Source: Labilibaculum sp.
Lineage (GTDB): Bacteria; Bacteroidota; Bacteroidia; Bacteroidales; Marinifilaceae
Assembly (NCBI RefSeq): GCF_963664555.1
Contig: NZ_OY761461.1
Coordinates: forward strand, 1,240,001 to 1,304,000
Reading direction: 5' to 3'
DNA: 64,000 nucleotides
This document shows positions 16,938 to 24,772 of this stretch, in pieces (the stretch's first letter is position 1; each line of letters begins with the position of its first letter). The notes under the pieces are model-generated. The model worked only from the letters and a program-made list of their open reading frames with translations. It did not search any database and was not told where the DNA came from. The translations under genes were made by a program, and so were the position numbers.

Positions 16938-18710
16938 ATGGAAAAAATGATCAAATTAACCATTGATAAAAAACAAGTAGAAGTACCTCAGGGAACTACT
17001 ATTTTGGAAGCAGCCAAAGGAATCGGTGTTGATATCCCAACTCTTTGCTATATGCATCTTGGCGATATGGGAATTGAACACAAACCTGGTGGATGTCGAA
17101 TTTGTGTTGTTGAGGTGGAAGGCCGTCGTAATTTGGCACCATCTTGTAACTCGAAGTGTGAGCAGGGTATGGTGATTCATACTCACAACATGAGAGTGTT
17201 AAATGCCCGTAAAACTGTAATGGAGCTGATGCTTTCAGATCACCCATTCGATTGTTTGGTGTGCGCGAAATCAGGAAACTGTGATTTGCAGTCAACAGCA
17301 CAACAATTAGGCGTTCGGGAATTGCATTATAAAGGTGAGCAATCAACCTATAAAGTTGATTATTCCCCATCAATTATTCGCGACATGGACAAATGTATTA
17401 TGTGTCGCAGATGTGAAACAATGTGTAACGATGTGCAAACAGTAGGAGCTCTTTCTGCTGTAAACAGAGGTTTTAAGTCTGTTGTTGCTCCGGCATTCGA
17501 AATGGATTTAGAGAAATCAACCTGTACTTACTGCGGACAGTGTGTTGCAGTTTGTCCTACAGGAGCTCTTACCGAAAAAGACCATACCAATCAACTAATT
17601 AGAGATCTTGCAGATCCTAAGAAAACTGTTGTTGTTCAAACGGCTCCCGCTGTGCGTGCAGCTCTTGGTGAAGAATTTGGAATGGAACCAGGAACTTTGG
17701 TTACAGGAAAAATGGTTTCAGCATTGCGTCAGTTAGGATTTAACAGCGTTTTCGATACTGATTTTGCTGCTGATCTTACCATCATGGAAGAGGGAACAGA
17801 ATTATTGGATCGTTTGAAAAGACATTTGGATGGAGATAAAGATGTTAAACTACCAATTTTAACCTCTTGTTGTCCGGGATGGGTGAACTTTTTTGAGCAC
17901 CATTTCCCAGAGATGAAAGATATTCCATCAACCGCACGTTCTCCTCAGCAAATGTTTGGCCCTATTGCTAAAAATTATCTGGCGAATGAGATGGGAATTA
18001 AACGTGAAGACATGATCGTTGTTTCCATTATGCCTTGTCTGGCTAAAAAATACGAATGTCAGCGTGATGAGTTTAAAGTTGATGGCGATCCGGATGTGAA
18101 TTATTCAATATCAACCCGTGAATTGGCAAACTTGATAAAGCAGGCTAATATGGATTTAAAAACTCTTCCGGATGAAGAATTTGATAATCCACTTGGTGAA
18201 TCTACTGGTGCCGGTGTAATTTTTGGTGCTACGGGTGGTGTTATCGAGGCCGCTGCTCGTACTGCTTATGAAGTTTACACGGGAAAAACATTAGAGAATG
18301 TGAATTTTGAGGCTTTACGTGGTATGGAAGGCATTCGAAGTGCTACAGTCGATTTTGACGGACTGGATGTTAATATTGGTATTGCTCATGGTTTGGGAAA
18401 TGCCCGTAAACTTCTTGAAGATATCCGTGATGGTAAATCGCAATATCATGCAATTGAGATCATGGCTTGTCCTGGAGGTTGTATTGGTGGTGGTGGTCAG
18501 CCATTGCACCATGGTGATTCTTCAATCTTGAAAAAACGTGCAGCAGCTCTTTATCGTGAAGATGAAGGAAAAGCTATTCGTAAGTCACACGAGAATCCAT
18601 ACATCATTAAATTGTATGAAGAGTTCTTGGGTAAGCCATGCGGAGAATTATCTCATAAATTATTGCATACTCATTATTTCGATAAGAGTAAGGATATTGA
18701 GGTTGAATAG
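16938..18710 (+). CDS. hndD: [FeFe]-hydrogenase catalytic subunit HndD/HydA
   Basis: This 590-residue catalytic subunit has an N-terminal [2Fe-2S] domain (Cys37, 53, 56, 70) and a His-ligated 4Fe-4S site (His102, Cys106, 109, 115). Two ferredoxin clusters follow (Cys153-163, Cys196-206). The H-cluster domain has all three signatures intact: TSCCPGW (Cys311, 312), MPCLAKKYE (Cys367) and MACPGGCIGGGG (Cys511, 515). The C-terminus contains the small-subunit-like region, ending near HKLLHTHYFDK. It makes or oxidises H2 in the cytoplasm with NAD(P)H and probably ferredoxin as partners. Cys311 is the proton-relay Cys that the HsfB-like homologue at 11250 lacks. Maturases are encoded nearby. Confidence 0.95.
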   Translation: MEKMIKLTIDKKQVEVPQGTTILEAAKGIGVDIPTLCYMHLGDMGIEHKPGGCRICVVEVEGRRNLAPSCNSKCEQGMVIHTHNMRVLNARKTVMELMLSDHPFDCLVCAKSGNCDLQSTAQQLGVRELHYKGEQSTYKVDYSPSIIRDMDKCIMCRRCETMCNDVQTVGALSAVNRGFKSVVAPAFEMDLEKSTCTYCGQCVAVCPTGALTEKDHTNQLIRDLADPKKTVVVQTAPAVRAALGEEFGMEPGTLVTGKMVSALRQLGFNSVFDTDFAADLTIMEEGTELLDRLKRHLDGDKDVKLPILTSCCPGWVNFFEHHFPEMKDIPSTARSPQQMFGPIAKNYLANEMGIKREDMIVVSIMPCLAKKYECQRDEFKVDGDPDVNYSISTRELANLIKQANMDLKTLPDEEFDNPLGESTGAGVIFGATGGVIEAAARTAYEVYTGKTLENVNFEALRGMEGIRSATVDFDGLDVNIGIAHGLGNARKLLEDIRDGKSQYHAIEIMACPGGCIGGGGQPLHHGDSSILKKRAAALYREDEGKAIRKSHENPYIIKLYEEFLGKPCGELSHKLLHTHYFDKSKDIEVE

Positions 18711-18721
18711 TTTTAAATAGA

Positions 18722-18817
18722 AATGAGATTATAGTCCCGATAACTATCGGGATGAGTAATGAGAGAAAAGGAAAAACCTGAATCTCAAATCTCAAGTCTC
18801 ACATCTAAAATCTTTAA
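18722..18817. repeat. Inverted heptad tracts around a TCCCGATA hairpin between hndD and hndA
   Basis: The hndD-hndA gap holds antisense heptads (AATGAGA at 18722 and 18758, GATGAGT at 18751) around a perfect hairpin, TCCCGATA (18735-18742) with TATCGGGA (18745-18752). Five sense heptads follow in exact 7-bp phase from 18783 (TCTCAAA, TCTCAAG, TCTCACA, TCTAAAA, TCTTTAA). The tract stops 6 bp before the hndA ATG. Confidence 0.75.
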
Positions 18818-18823
18818 AATATT

Positions 18824-19303
18824 ATGGCAAAAATTAAATTAGCAAAATCCAAAGTGGATAAACTTGTGGAGATTTGCAAATCATTTGATAATGAAGGAAG
18901 CGAGTTGATTAATGTGCTTCATAAAGCTCAGGAGACCTTTGGGTATCTTCCAGCTGAAGTTCAGGAAATCATTGCCCGCGAATTGAACGTTTCTGTTGCT
19001 CATGTGTATGGTGTAGTTACATTCTATTCATTTTTCTCGATGGTACCCAAAGGTGAATTCCCAATTTCTATTTGTATGGGAACAGCTTGTTATGTTAGAG
19101 GTGCTGAGAAGGTGTTGGAAGAATTCAAACGTCAGTTGAGTGTTCCTGTTGGCGAAACTACCGAAGATGGTAAATTCTCAATAAGCTGTTTGCGTTGCGT
19201 GGGAGCTTGCGGACTAGCTCCGGTTGTTACTATCGGAGAACGTGTCTACGGACGTGTTTCAGCAGGGGATGTAGCTGATATTATTAAAGAATATCAAAAA
19301 TAG
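18824..19303 (+). CDS. hndA: Hydrogenase [2Fe-2S] subunit HndA/HydC (NuoE-like)
   Basis: This 159-residue NuoE-type protein has an N-terminal helical bundle (HKAQETFGYLPAEVQE) and a thioredoxin-like [2Fe-2S] domain with ligands Cys84 and Cys89 (CMGTAC) and Cys125 and Cys129 (CVGAC). It passes electrons between the flavin subunit and the cluster chain. It is the last gene of the hnd set. Unusually, it is separated from hndD by 113 bp filled with a hairpin and heptad repeats, which may tune its expression. It ends at a strong bidirectional terminator. Confidence 0.93.
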   Translation: MAKIKLAKSKVDKLVEICKSFDNEGSELINVLHKAQETFGYLPAEVQEIIARELNVSVAHVYGVVTFYSFFSMVPKGEFPISICMGTACYVRGAEKVLEEFKRQLSVPVGETTEDGKFSISCLRCVGACGLAPVVTIGERVYGRVSAGDVADIIKEYQK

Positions 19304-19320
19304 AACCGGATTCTAATTTG

Positions 19321-19352
19321 AAGCCTCCGGCCATTGACCGGAGGCTTTTTTA
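19321..19352. terminator. Bidirectional terminator between hndA and the LytTR gene
   Basis: GCCTCCGG (19323-19330) and CCGGAGGC (19338-19345) form a perfect GC-rich stem followed by TTTTTT. It serves hndA and, read in reverse, the convergent regulator. Confidence 0.85.
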
Positions 19353-20072
19353 TTAATCCCAAATTAGTTCCTGCTCTTTTAAACTTTTGAAGAAGGAAGA
19401 ACGGAAAGTATCACCAATAGGAATTCTTTCCTGACCAATAACGACTCTGTTTTTATCTATGATGTCGATATGCTCCAATGATACAATATAGGATTTGTGA
19501 ATTCTTAGAAATCTATCTGCAGGTAGATAAATACTCAGGTTTTTCATGGTTTGCAGAGTGATAATTTTCTTGTTAATAGTCTGAATCCATATATAGTCCT
19601 TCATTCCTTTAAAGAATAATACCTCATTAAATTTCACTTTCTCTATCAACGAGTTATTCTTAACAAAGAAAAAATCATTCTTCTTAATTTCAGGTTTTGG
19701 ATGTTCAGTTTTGCCTTGTTTTTGGATGTAAATATTGTTTAAAATCTGAATGAATTTTTCAAATGAAACAGGTTTCATAATGTATTCAAAAGCACTAAGG
19801 TAATGATCCTTATATTTATATGAGGCACATCTCATACTTATAATAACCTCCGGTTTTTGGATGTTGAATTCACTCCAATCAATTTTTTGTTGTTGAGCAA
19901 ATTCCAGATCCATAAAAATTAGATCTGTTTTATTCTCGTTGATATAAGTTTTAGCTTGATTTAAATCTGAAAAACAAGCTTTGATGTTTAGGTAGGGAAT
20001 GCTTTCTCCATATTTTTTAAGGGATTCAATATGAGGTAAGTCACGGTCAAGAATAATACTTTCTATTATCAT
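19353..20072 (-). CDS. LytTR-family response regulator, orphan
   Basis: The 239-residue protein has an N-terminal receiver domain with the phosphoacceptor Asp in LIFMDLEF and the conserved Lys in YIMKPVSF. A C-terminal LytTR DNA-binding domain starts at about residue 135, with FFVKNNSLIEKV and DRFLRIHKSYIV. It would bind DNA as a dimer and control transcription. No histidine kinase gene is adjacent; these regulators normally partner LytS-type kinases. It converges on the hydrogenase operon but shares no promoter with it. A double-hairpin structure lies in the gap before its start. Confidence 0.88.
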   Translation of the reverse strand: MIIESIILDRDLPHIESLKKYGESIPYLNIKACFSDLNQAKTYINENKTDLIFMDLEFAQQQKIDWSEFNIQKPEVIISMRCASYKYKDHYLSAFEYIMKPVSFEKFIQILNNIYIQKQGKTEHPKPEIKKNDFFFVKNNSLIEKVKFNEVLFFKGMKDYIWIQTINKKIITLQTMKNLSIYLPADRFLRIHKSYIVSLEHIDIIDKNRVVIGQERIPIGDTFRSSFFKSLKEQELIWD

Positions 20073-20112
20073 AGCTGCTAATATAGTAGCTTTTGCCGGG
20101 AAAGGGATGAAC

Positions 20113-20158
20113 TTAACACTATTTAACCATATACGTTAAATAGTGTTAATGTATATGG
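20113..20158. other. Two overlapping inverted repeats (pseudoknot-like A-B-A'-B' order)
   Basis: TTAACACTATTTAAC (20113-20127) is the perfect reverse complement of GTTAAATAGTGTTAA (20135-20149), with a 7-nt loop. CCATATAC (20127-20134), which forms that loop, is the reverse complement of GTATATGG (20151-20158). The two stems interleave. The element overlaps the end of the DUF4907 gene and precedes the LytTR gene. There is no T run, so it is not a normal terminator. Confidence 0.75.
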
Positions 20159-20505
20159 TCATTCAAAATTAAAGGTTGTTGCAGGGAATCGACTACCATC
20201 AAATCCATAAGATCATCAATAGAGATGGATGGCATTTTATTAAGTTGTATTTTTTCGAGAACCTTTTCACCAACAATTCTTGCTGATTCTTCAGAAGGGA
20301 AAGTATGTTTTTCTTGAATTGCAGGAATTCTGTATTGGTTGATGATTGCTTTATTATTCTTTAAAATACGATACCCCCAGCCTTCTTCAATTTGATAGGT
20401 TTGTATGGTATATGCCGGTTTCGTTTTGCCAGTGAAGAGGTAAACAGAAACGAATAAAATCCCAATCAATAGGACTATTATAAAAAAGTATTTTTTTTTA
20501 ATCAT
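20146..20505 (-). CDS. DUF4907 family membrane-anchored protein
   Basis: This 119-residue protein has a single N-terminal membrane helix (FFIIVLLIGILFVSVYLF) after MIKKKY and a short soluble domain. The line GWGYRILKNNKAIINQ is recognisable as the DUF4907 core. The domain probably faces the periplasm. Its function is unknown. In Bacteroidota it often neighbours kelch-repeat proteins, as it does here, where it lies downstream on the same strand, separated by a terminator-like hairpin. Confidence 0.8.
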   Translation of the reverse strand: MIKKKYFFIIVLLIGILFVSVYLFTGKTKPAYTIQTYQIEEGWGYRILKNNKAIINQYRIPAIQEKHTFPSEESARIVGEKVLEKIQLNKMPSISIDDLMDLMVVDSLQQPLILNDHIH

Positions 20506-20521
20506 AAAAAATATCTAAATG

Positions 20522-20554
20522 AAAAAGGCTGAATCTTAACGAATCAGCCTTTTG
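20522..20554 (-). terminator. Terminator-like hairpin after the kelch gene
   Basis: AAAAGGCTGA and TCAGCCTTTT form a stem between the kelch gene and DUF4907. In the minus-strand reading it ends in a run of U, so the two genes may be only partly co-transcribed. Confidence 0.65.
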
Positions 20555-20572
20555 TAAGTTATTATATAACTA

Positions 20573-21598
20573 TTAATTATCGTCTTCGTCTTCTTCTACA
20601 TTTGGTTGAAATTCCCAAGTGTCATCAAGATAGCTGGTTCCAGAACTACCCGTTGCAATATATCCTTTTGTTCCTTCAGCGTTAGAAAAAGCAACTGCAT
20701 TTATTCGTGAATATACTTCAAGTTCTAAATTTTCTTTTTCATCCCATTTGTCAGTTGCAGGATTGTATTCCCAAACATCTCTTTTTAGACTACTGCCATA
20801 CATACCAGTTGCAATATATGCTTTGTTGTTAATTACAAAGGTTACAGCGCTTGACCTCATAACATCTTCATTGTCGTTATCTTCGTCAAGTTTTTTAATT
20901 TGACCTTCATCTGTGGCCCATTCTTCTGATGCAATGTCAAATTTATAAATTTCGTCTTGTTGAGCGCCGCTGTTTTCGAGTCCCAGACAAATGTAAGCAT
21001 AGCCACCAATAACAAAAGAACTGGCTTCTTTTACTTTGTTACCATGAGTCCCCATTGAAGTCCAATTGGTACCATCAAATTTATAATAATCATTTAGGTA
21101 TTTTTTATCTGCACCATCAAGATCTCCATAACCAGCACCAACAACGCCATACGTTGCAGTGCTAAAAGCAACAGAACCTTCTCTAACACCACCTGGGAAA
21201 GCAGCAATTTCAGTCCAGGTTTCAGTAGCTGGGTCAAATTCCCAAAAATCAGCATAACGAGTGTAATCACCGTCAAAGCCTGTTCCTACATAACCTTTTC
21301 CATTAGCAGAAAAAGCAACTGCATTCTGACGTACTTTGAATAGAGCATCAGGAGTTGGAACGCTTGTCCAGGTTTCATTTGTCAGATCAAATTTTTTGAA
21401 GCTGTTTAATCTATCTTCACCATCGTATCCGCAACCTACGTATGCATAGTTTCCAATAGTAAATGTAACGGCGTTACTTCTAGGTACACCAGAGAAATCA
21501 TCTTTCTTAACCCAGTTTCCCATAAGATCATCTCCACTACTACAACTTGCAAATAGAAAGAGGGTAGCAATAATCCCTAATGATAGTACTTTTCTCAT
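20573..21598 (-). CDS. Kelch-repeat lipoprotein (galactose-oxidase-like propeller)
   Basis: The 341-residue protein has a lipoprotein signal peptide with lipobox LFASC (Cys19 or so) followed by SSGDD. It then has about six repeats of roughly 50 residues, each with a G-Y/K-G-Y core such as GNYAYVGCGYDG, GKGYVGTGFDG and NKAYIATGMYG, and a Trp in ETWT or DKWD. These form a six-bladed kelch propeller on the cell envelope. The C-terminus is an acidic tail (EEDEDDN). Such propellers bind ligands or partners rather than catalyse; its partner is unknown. It is divergent from the DUF4270 gene. Confidence 0.85.
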   Translation of the reverse strand: MRKVLSLGIIATLFLFASCSSGDDLMGNWVKKDDFSGVPRSNAVTFTIGNYAYVGCGYDGEDRLNSFKKFDLTNETWTSVPTPDALFKVRQNAVAFSANGKGYVGTGFDGDYTRYADFWEFDPATETWTEIAAFPGGVREGSVAFSTATYGVVGAGYGDLDGADKKYLNDYYKFDGTNWTSMGTHGNKVKEASSFVIGGYAYICLGLENSGAQQDEIYKFDIASEEWATDEGQIKKLDEDNDNEDVMRSSAVTFVINNKAYIATGMYGSSLKRDVWEYNPATDKWDEKENLELEVYSRINAVAFSNAEGTKGYIATGSSGTSYLDDTWEFQPNVEEDEDDN

Positions 21599-21931
21599 TT
21601 GTTATTTATTTTTTCAATGTTAATATCTTGAATAGGCATTTAAAAATTCCATTCTAAAATATGAATTTGCATAGGATTAATTAAAGTAAATAATCCTTGT
21701 TCTAAATTCTACTAAAGGACAAATATAAACAAAAAACAATATTATTAGTTTTGTATGACTAAAAACTGATAAATAATTTAGAAAATTTAACTATTGTTTT
21801 CAGGGATCGACTTTGTCGATATTTTAATTACATTTGTCAGGAAAATCAATATAAGACATCTATAAAAGTTCTTTACTATCTTAATTTTGTTTTTATTTGA
21901 GGAACTTTTTTAACCAGAATTTTAAAAAAAT
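21599..21931. other. Divergent promoter region between kelch and DUF4270 genes
   Basis: This 333-bp AT-rich gap contains TAATTTTG (21882-21889, plus) and TATATTTG (21720-21727, minus), both matching the Bacteroidota -7 element TAnnTTTG. Neither has a clear TTG at the right distance. No gene seen. Confidence 0.4.
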
Positions 21932-23302
21932 ATGAATAGATTATTTTCCTTAATTATAATTCTTTCGGTTCTTATTATAGGATGTAATTCGGAGGGATTT
22001 GAAATACATGAGCTTGGTGAAAATCTAATTGAAAGTTCTACAGTAATCAATATGGTAGATACTTTTACAATACAAAGCTCAACAGTTATTATGGATTCAA
22101 TTCAGACTTCTTCGTTAGGAAGTGTTTCTGTAGGACGTTATGTTGATGAATACTTAGGAAGCATGAAGGCAACTGCCTATTCAAAAGTTGAATTGGGAAC
22201 TGTTTTTAGTTTGGATACAACTGACAAGGCTAAATTGGATTCAATTGTTTTAGTAGCTTACAGTAAAGGTCTTTTTTGGGGTGATACGACCCAAACCCAA
22301 ACGATTAATGTGCATAGAGTGACAAATCATATTGAACTAAATTCGGACACATCAGCGTATTACAATATTTATAGTTTAAATATTGATTCGGAAGTTTTGG
22401 GAACAAGAACATTTAAGGCTCGTCCTAAGCGGAAAATAGAAGTTGGTTCAGCAAATTATCATGATTTTAGGATTCGATTGAATGATGAGCTTGGTTATGA
22501 GATTCTTGGAGAAGCAATTAAATCTGATGGATTTACTTCAGATGCAACAAAATGGGAAGAAAGGTTTGAGGGAATTTCTCTGGTTCCCGGGGAAGATGAT
22601 AATGCTGCAATTTTGAATTTCCAGACAGATAGTATGAATATTCGATTGTATTATAGGGTTGTTGGAAGTAGTACCGGAGGAGGTGTTGAGAGACATCGGG
22701 ATTTTACGATAAGTAAAACTTTATCTTTTACAAATTACAAGGCAGATAGAACAAATACGAACCAGCTAGGTGCAGGCCTAAGTGGTTTGGTCGAGAGTGA
22801 GATTGATATACCTTCAGAACAAACAAATAATTTATCCTTTATTCAGGGGGGAACAGGGATATATACCAAGTTGAAAATTCCATATTTAGAATTGTTAGGT
22901 CAGCAAGGTGATGCTGTTTCTTTATTAAAAGCAGAATTACTTCTATATCCATTAGAGGGAACAGATCAAAAAGAATTGTACCCGTTATATGGATTGAATT
23001 TCGAGATTTATGAAACAGATAAAAAGAATAGATTAGTCTCTGCAATTCTAAATTCGAGAAATAGTCAATTAACATCTATTTACTATGTGAATTATGAAAA
23101 TCCTGAAGATACTCCCTTGTCTTTTGATCTAACCAATTATGTGGGGAACGTATTAGCTAATGGAATGGAAGATGACGAAGGACTCATGATTAAGTTGACA
23201 AGTCAGTTTGATAATGGATTTGTTAATAGAATGGTGATTAATAATGATCCTAATTCACGTTTCAAAATAAAATTAAGAACAACTTATGCAGTGCAAAAAT
23301 AA
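21932..23302 (+). CDS. DUF4270 lipoprotein
   Basis: This 456-residue protein has a lipoprotein signal peptide (hydrophobic stretch, then LIIGCNSEG). The beta-rich body has the DUF4270 features: SVGRYVDEYLGSMKATAYSK near residue 70 and a run of strand-forming segments. It is anchored in the cell envelope. The function of this Bacteroidota family is unknown. It forms a two-gene operon with the outer-membrane protein that starts 19 bp after its stop. Confidence 0.82.
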   Translation: MNRLFSLIIILSVLIIGCNSEGFEIHELGENLIESSTVINMVDTFTIQSSTVIMDSIQTSSLGSVSVGRYVDEYLGSMKATAYSKVELGTVFSLDTTDKAKLDSIVLVAYSKGLFWGDTTQTQTINVHRVTNHIELNSDTSAYYNIYSLNIDSEVLGTRTFKARPKRKIEVGSANYHDFRIRLNDELGYEILGEAIKSDGFTSDATKWEERFEGISLVPGEDDNAAILNFQTDSMNIRLYYRVVGSSTGGGVERHRDFTISKTLSFTNYKADRTNTNQLGAGLSGLVESEIDIPSEQTNNLSFIQGGTGIYTKLKIPYLELLGQQGDAVSLLKAELLLYPLEGTDQKELYPLYGLNFEIYETDKKNRLVSAILNSRNSQLTSIYYVNYENPEDTPLSFDLTNYVGNVLANGMEDDEGLMIKLTSQFDNGFVNRMVINNDPNSRFKIKLRTTYAVQK

Positions 23303-23321
23303 CAAACTATTTAGTGTCAGT

Positions 23322-24563
23322 ATGAAAAACTTATATTTATCGATATTATTGGTGTTAGTTAGTGGAGTTCATGTTTGTTTTGCTCAAAATAATACCTCAT
23401 CTCCATATTCTTATTATGGTCTTGGAGAATTGAATCAGGTTGGTTTTGGTCAGGCTTCCGGATTTGGCGGAACCAGTCTGTCATTTAGAAATCGCAGTTA
23501 TTTATCTGTTGATAACCCAGCGGCACTAACTGCTATTGATAGTTTGAAGTTTATTTTTAATGTTGGTGTTTCTTCAAAAATATCTAATTTAAATCAAAGT
23601 GGAAATTCTGATGTTCTTTATGATAATAATCTAAGTGGTGTTTCTTTAGGTTTTCGAGTTTCACATAAGATTGCATCAGCAGTATCATTGGTTCCTTATA
23701 CAAGTATGGGATATAATATTTCATCACTTGAAAAGGTAAATGGCAGTTCGGATTATTATCAAAGAATACTTTCTGGTTCGGGAGGTTTAAATCAATTCGT
23801 TATAAGTAATGGTATTGCATTAACCAAAAAATTATCCTTGGGGGTAAATGCAATATACTTATTTGGAAATAATTCGGCGAACGAAACAATTACGATTGGT
23901 AATACTTATAATATTACTGTTGAGAAATTGATATCAAAGGGCATATATGGTAATATTGGTATGCAGTATCAGGATTCATTTACTAAGGATTGGGAAATTA
24001 CTATTGGAGCAAAGTTTCAACCAAAAGTTCAGGTTGCAGCTAAAAAGAAAGAGAATGTTTCAAATTCTGGTTCTGGAAATGTAATTGATAATGATGTTCT
24101 TAATAAAGGTTCTTTTGATGTCCCGATGACTTATGGTTTTGGTCTGGGATTTACTAAAAATAAGCAATTGTGGCTTGGTGCCGATTATTTGCATGAAAAA
24201 TGGAGTGAAACAAAGATATTTAAAAAATCAAGCGCATTAGCTGATCGAAACCGATATAGTGTAGGTATGAATTACATCGCTAATGATGGTTATGCTACCA
24301 AATTTTTGAAGAAACTTACTTATAGATTTGGGGCATTTTATGATACAGGATATATTGTTAATGATATTGATCGTATTAAATCAAAAGGGGTGAGTTTTGG
24401 GCTTGGAATTCCAATGGCACAAAATAAAGGGGCAATAAACCTTTCTTTTGAGTTTGGACAAATGGGAACAGCCGATAATAATAACGTAAGAGAAGATTAT
24501 GGTCGGGTTACGATTGAAATGAGTTTGTTTGAAACTTGGTTCTTAAAGCGGAAGTATCAATAA
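23322..24563 (+). CDS. Outer-membrane beta-barrel protein (OmpP1/FadL-like fold)
   Basis: This 413-residue protein has a Sec signal peptide (ending near VCFAQ) and a mature start NNTSSPYSYYGLGEL, typical of Bacteroidota relatives. Strands alternate throughout, with DNPAALTA near residue 55 resembling the NPA motif of FadL/OmpP1 barrels. The start at 23322 is chosen because it gives a proper signal peptide; upstream codons overlap DUF4270. FadL-type barrels import hydrophobic compounds, but this member's cargo is unknown. It is coupled to the DUF4270 lipoprotein, which may be its envelope partner. Confidence 0.75.
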   Translation: MKNLYLSILLVLVSGVHVCFAQNNTSSPYSYYGLGELNQVGFGQASGFGGTSLSFRNRSYLSVDNPAALTAIDSLKFIFNVGVSSKISNLNQSGNSDVLYDNNLSGVSLGFRVSHKIASAVSLVPYTSMGYNISSLEKVNGSSDYYQRILSGSGGLNQFVISNGIALTKKLSLGVNAIYLFGNNSANETITIGNTYNITVEKLISKGIYGNIGMQYQDSFTKDWEITIGAKFQPKVQVAAKKKENVSNSGSGNVIDNDVLNKGSFDVPMTYGFGLGFTKNKQLWLGADYLHEKWSETKIFKKSSALADRNRYSVGMNYIANDGYATKFLKKLTYRFGAFYDTGYIVNDIDRIKSKGVSFGLGIPMAQNKGAINLSFEFGQMGTADNNNVREDYGRVTIEMSLFETWFLKRKYQ

Positions 24564-24587
24564 GAATATTTAGTGTTATTCTATAAC

Positions 24588-24620
24588 AACCCAAGGTATT
24601 AACGACCTTGGGTTTTTTTA
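24588..24620 (+). terminator. Terminator after the outer-membrane protein gene
   Basis: AACCCAAGGT (24588-24597) and ACCTTGGGTT (24605-24614) form a perfect 10-bp stem followed by TTTTT. Confidence 0.85.
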
Positions 24621-24666
24621 TGGATTGAGAATAAGAATAGAATAAATCTTAAACTCTAAATTATTA

Positions 24667-24695
24667 TTGAATCAAAATAATAATGTTTAATTTTG
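24667..24695 (+). promoter_or_regulatory. Promoter of hydG (Bacteroidota -33/-7 type)
   Basis: TTG (24667-24669), 18 bp, then TAATTTTG (24688-24695) matches the TTG-N18/20-TAnnTTTG pattern. The in-frame ATG at 24683 lies inside it, which supports the later start at 24773. Confidence 0.65.
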
Positions 24696-24772
24696 CTCTG
24701 AAAACTAACAAAATACATGAGAATATTGGGTTGTATGTACTACCCGTTTTTCGTGAATATACAGCGCAAAAC

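Noticed and set aside
14717..19303. Respiratory complex I genes
   Set aside because: NuoE- and NuoF-like proteins occur with an [FeFe]-hydrogenase subunit and without any membrane subunits, so this is a soluble Hnd-type hydrogenase.
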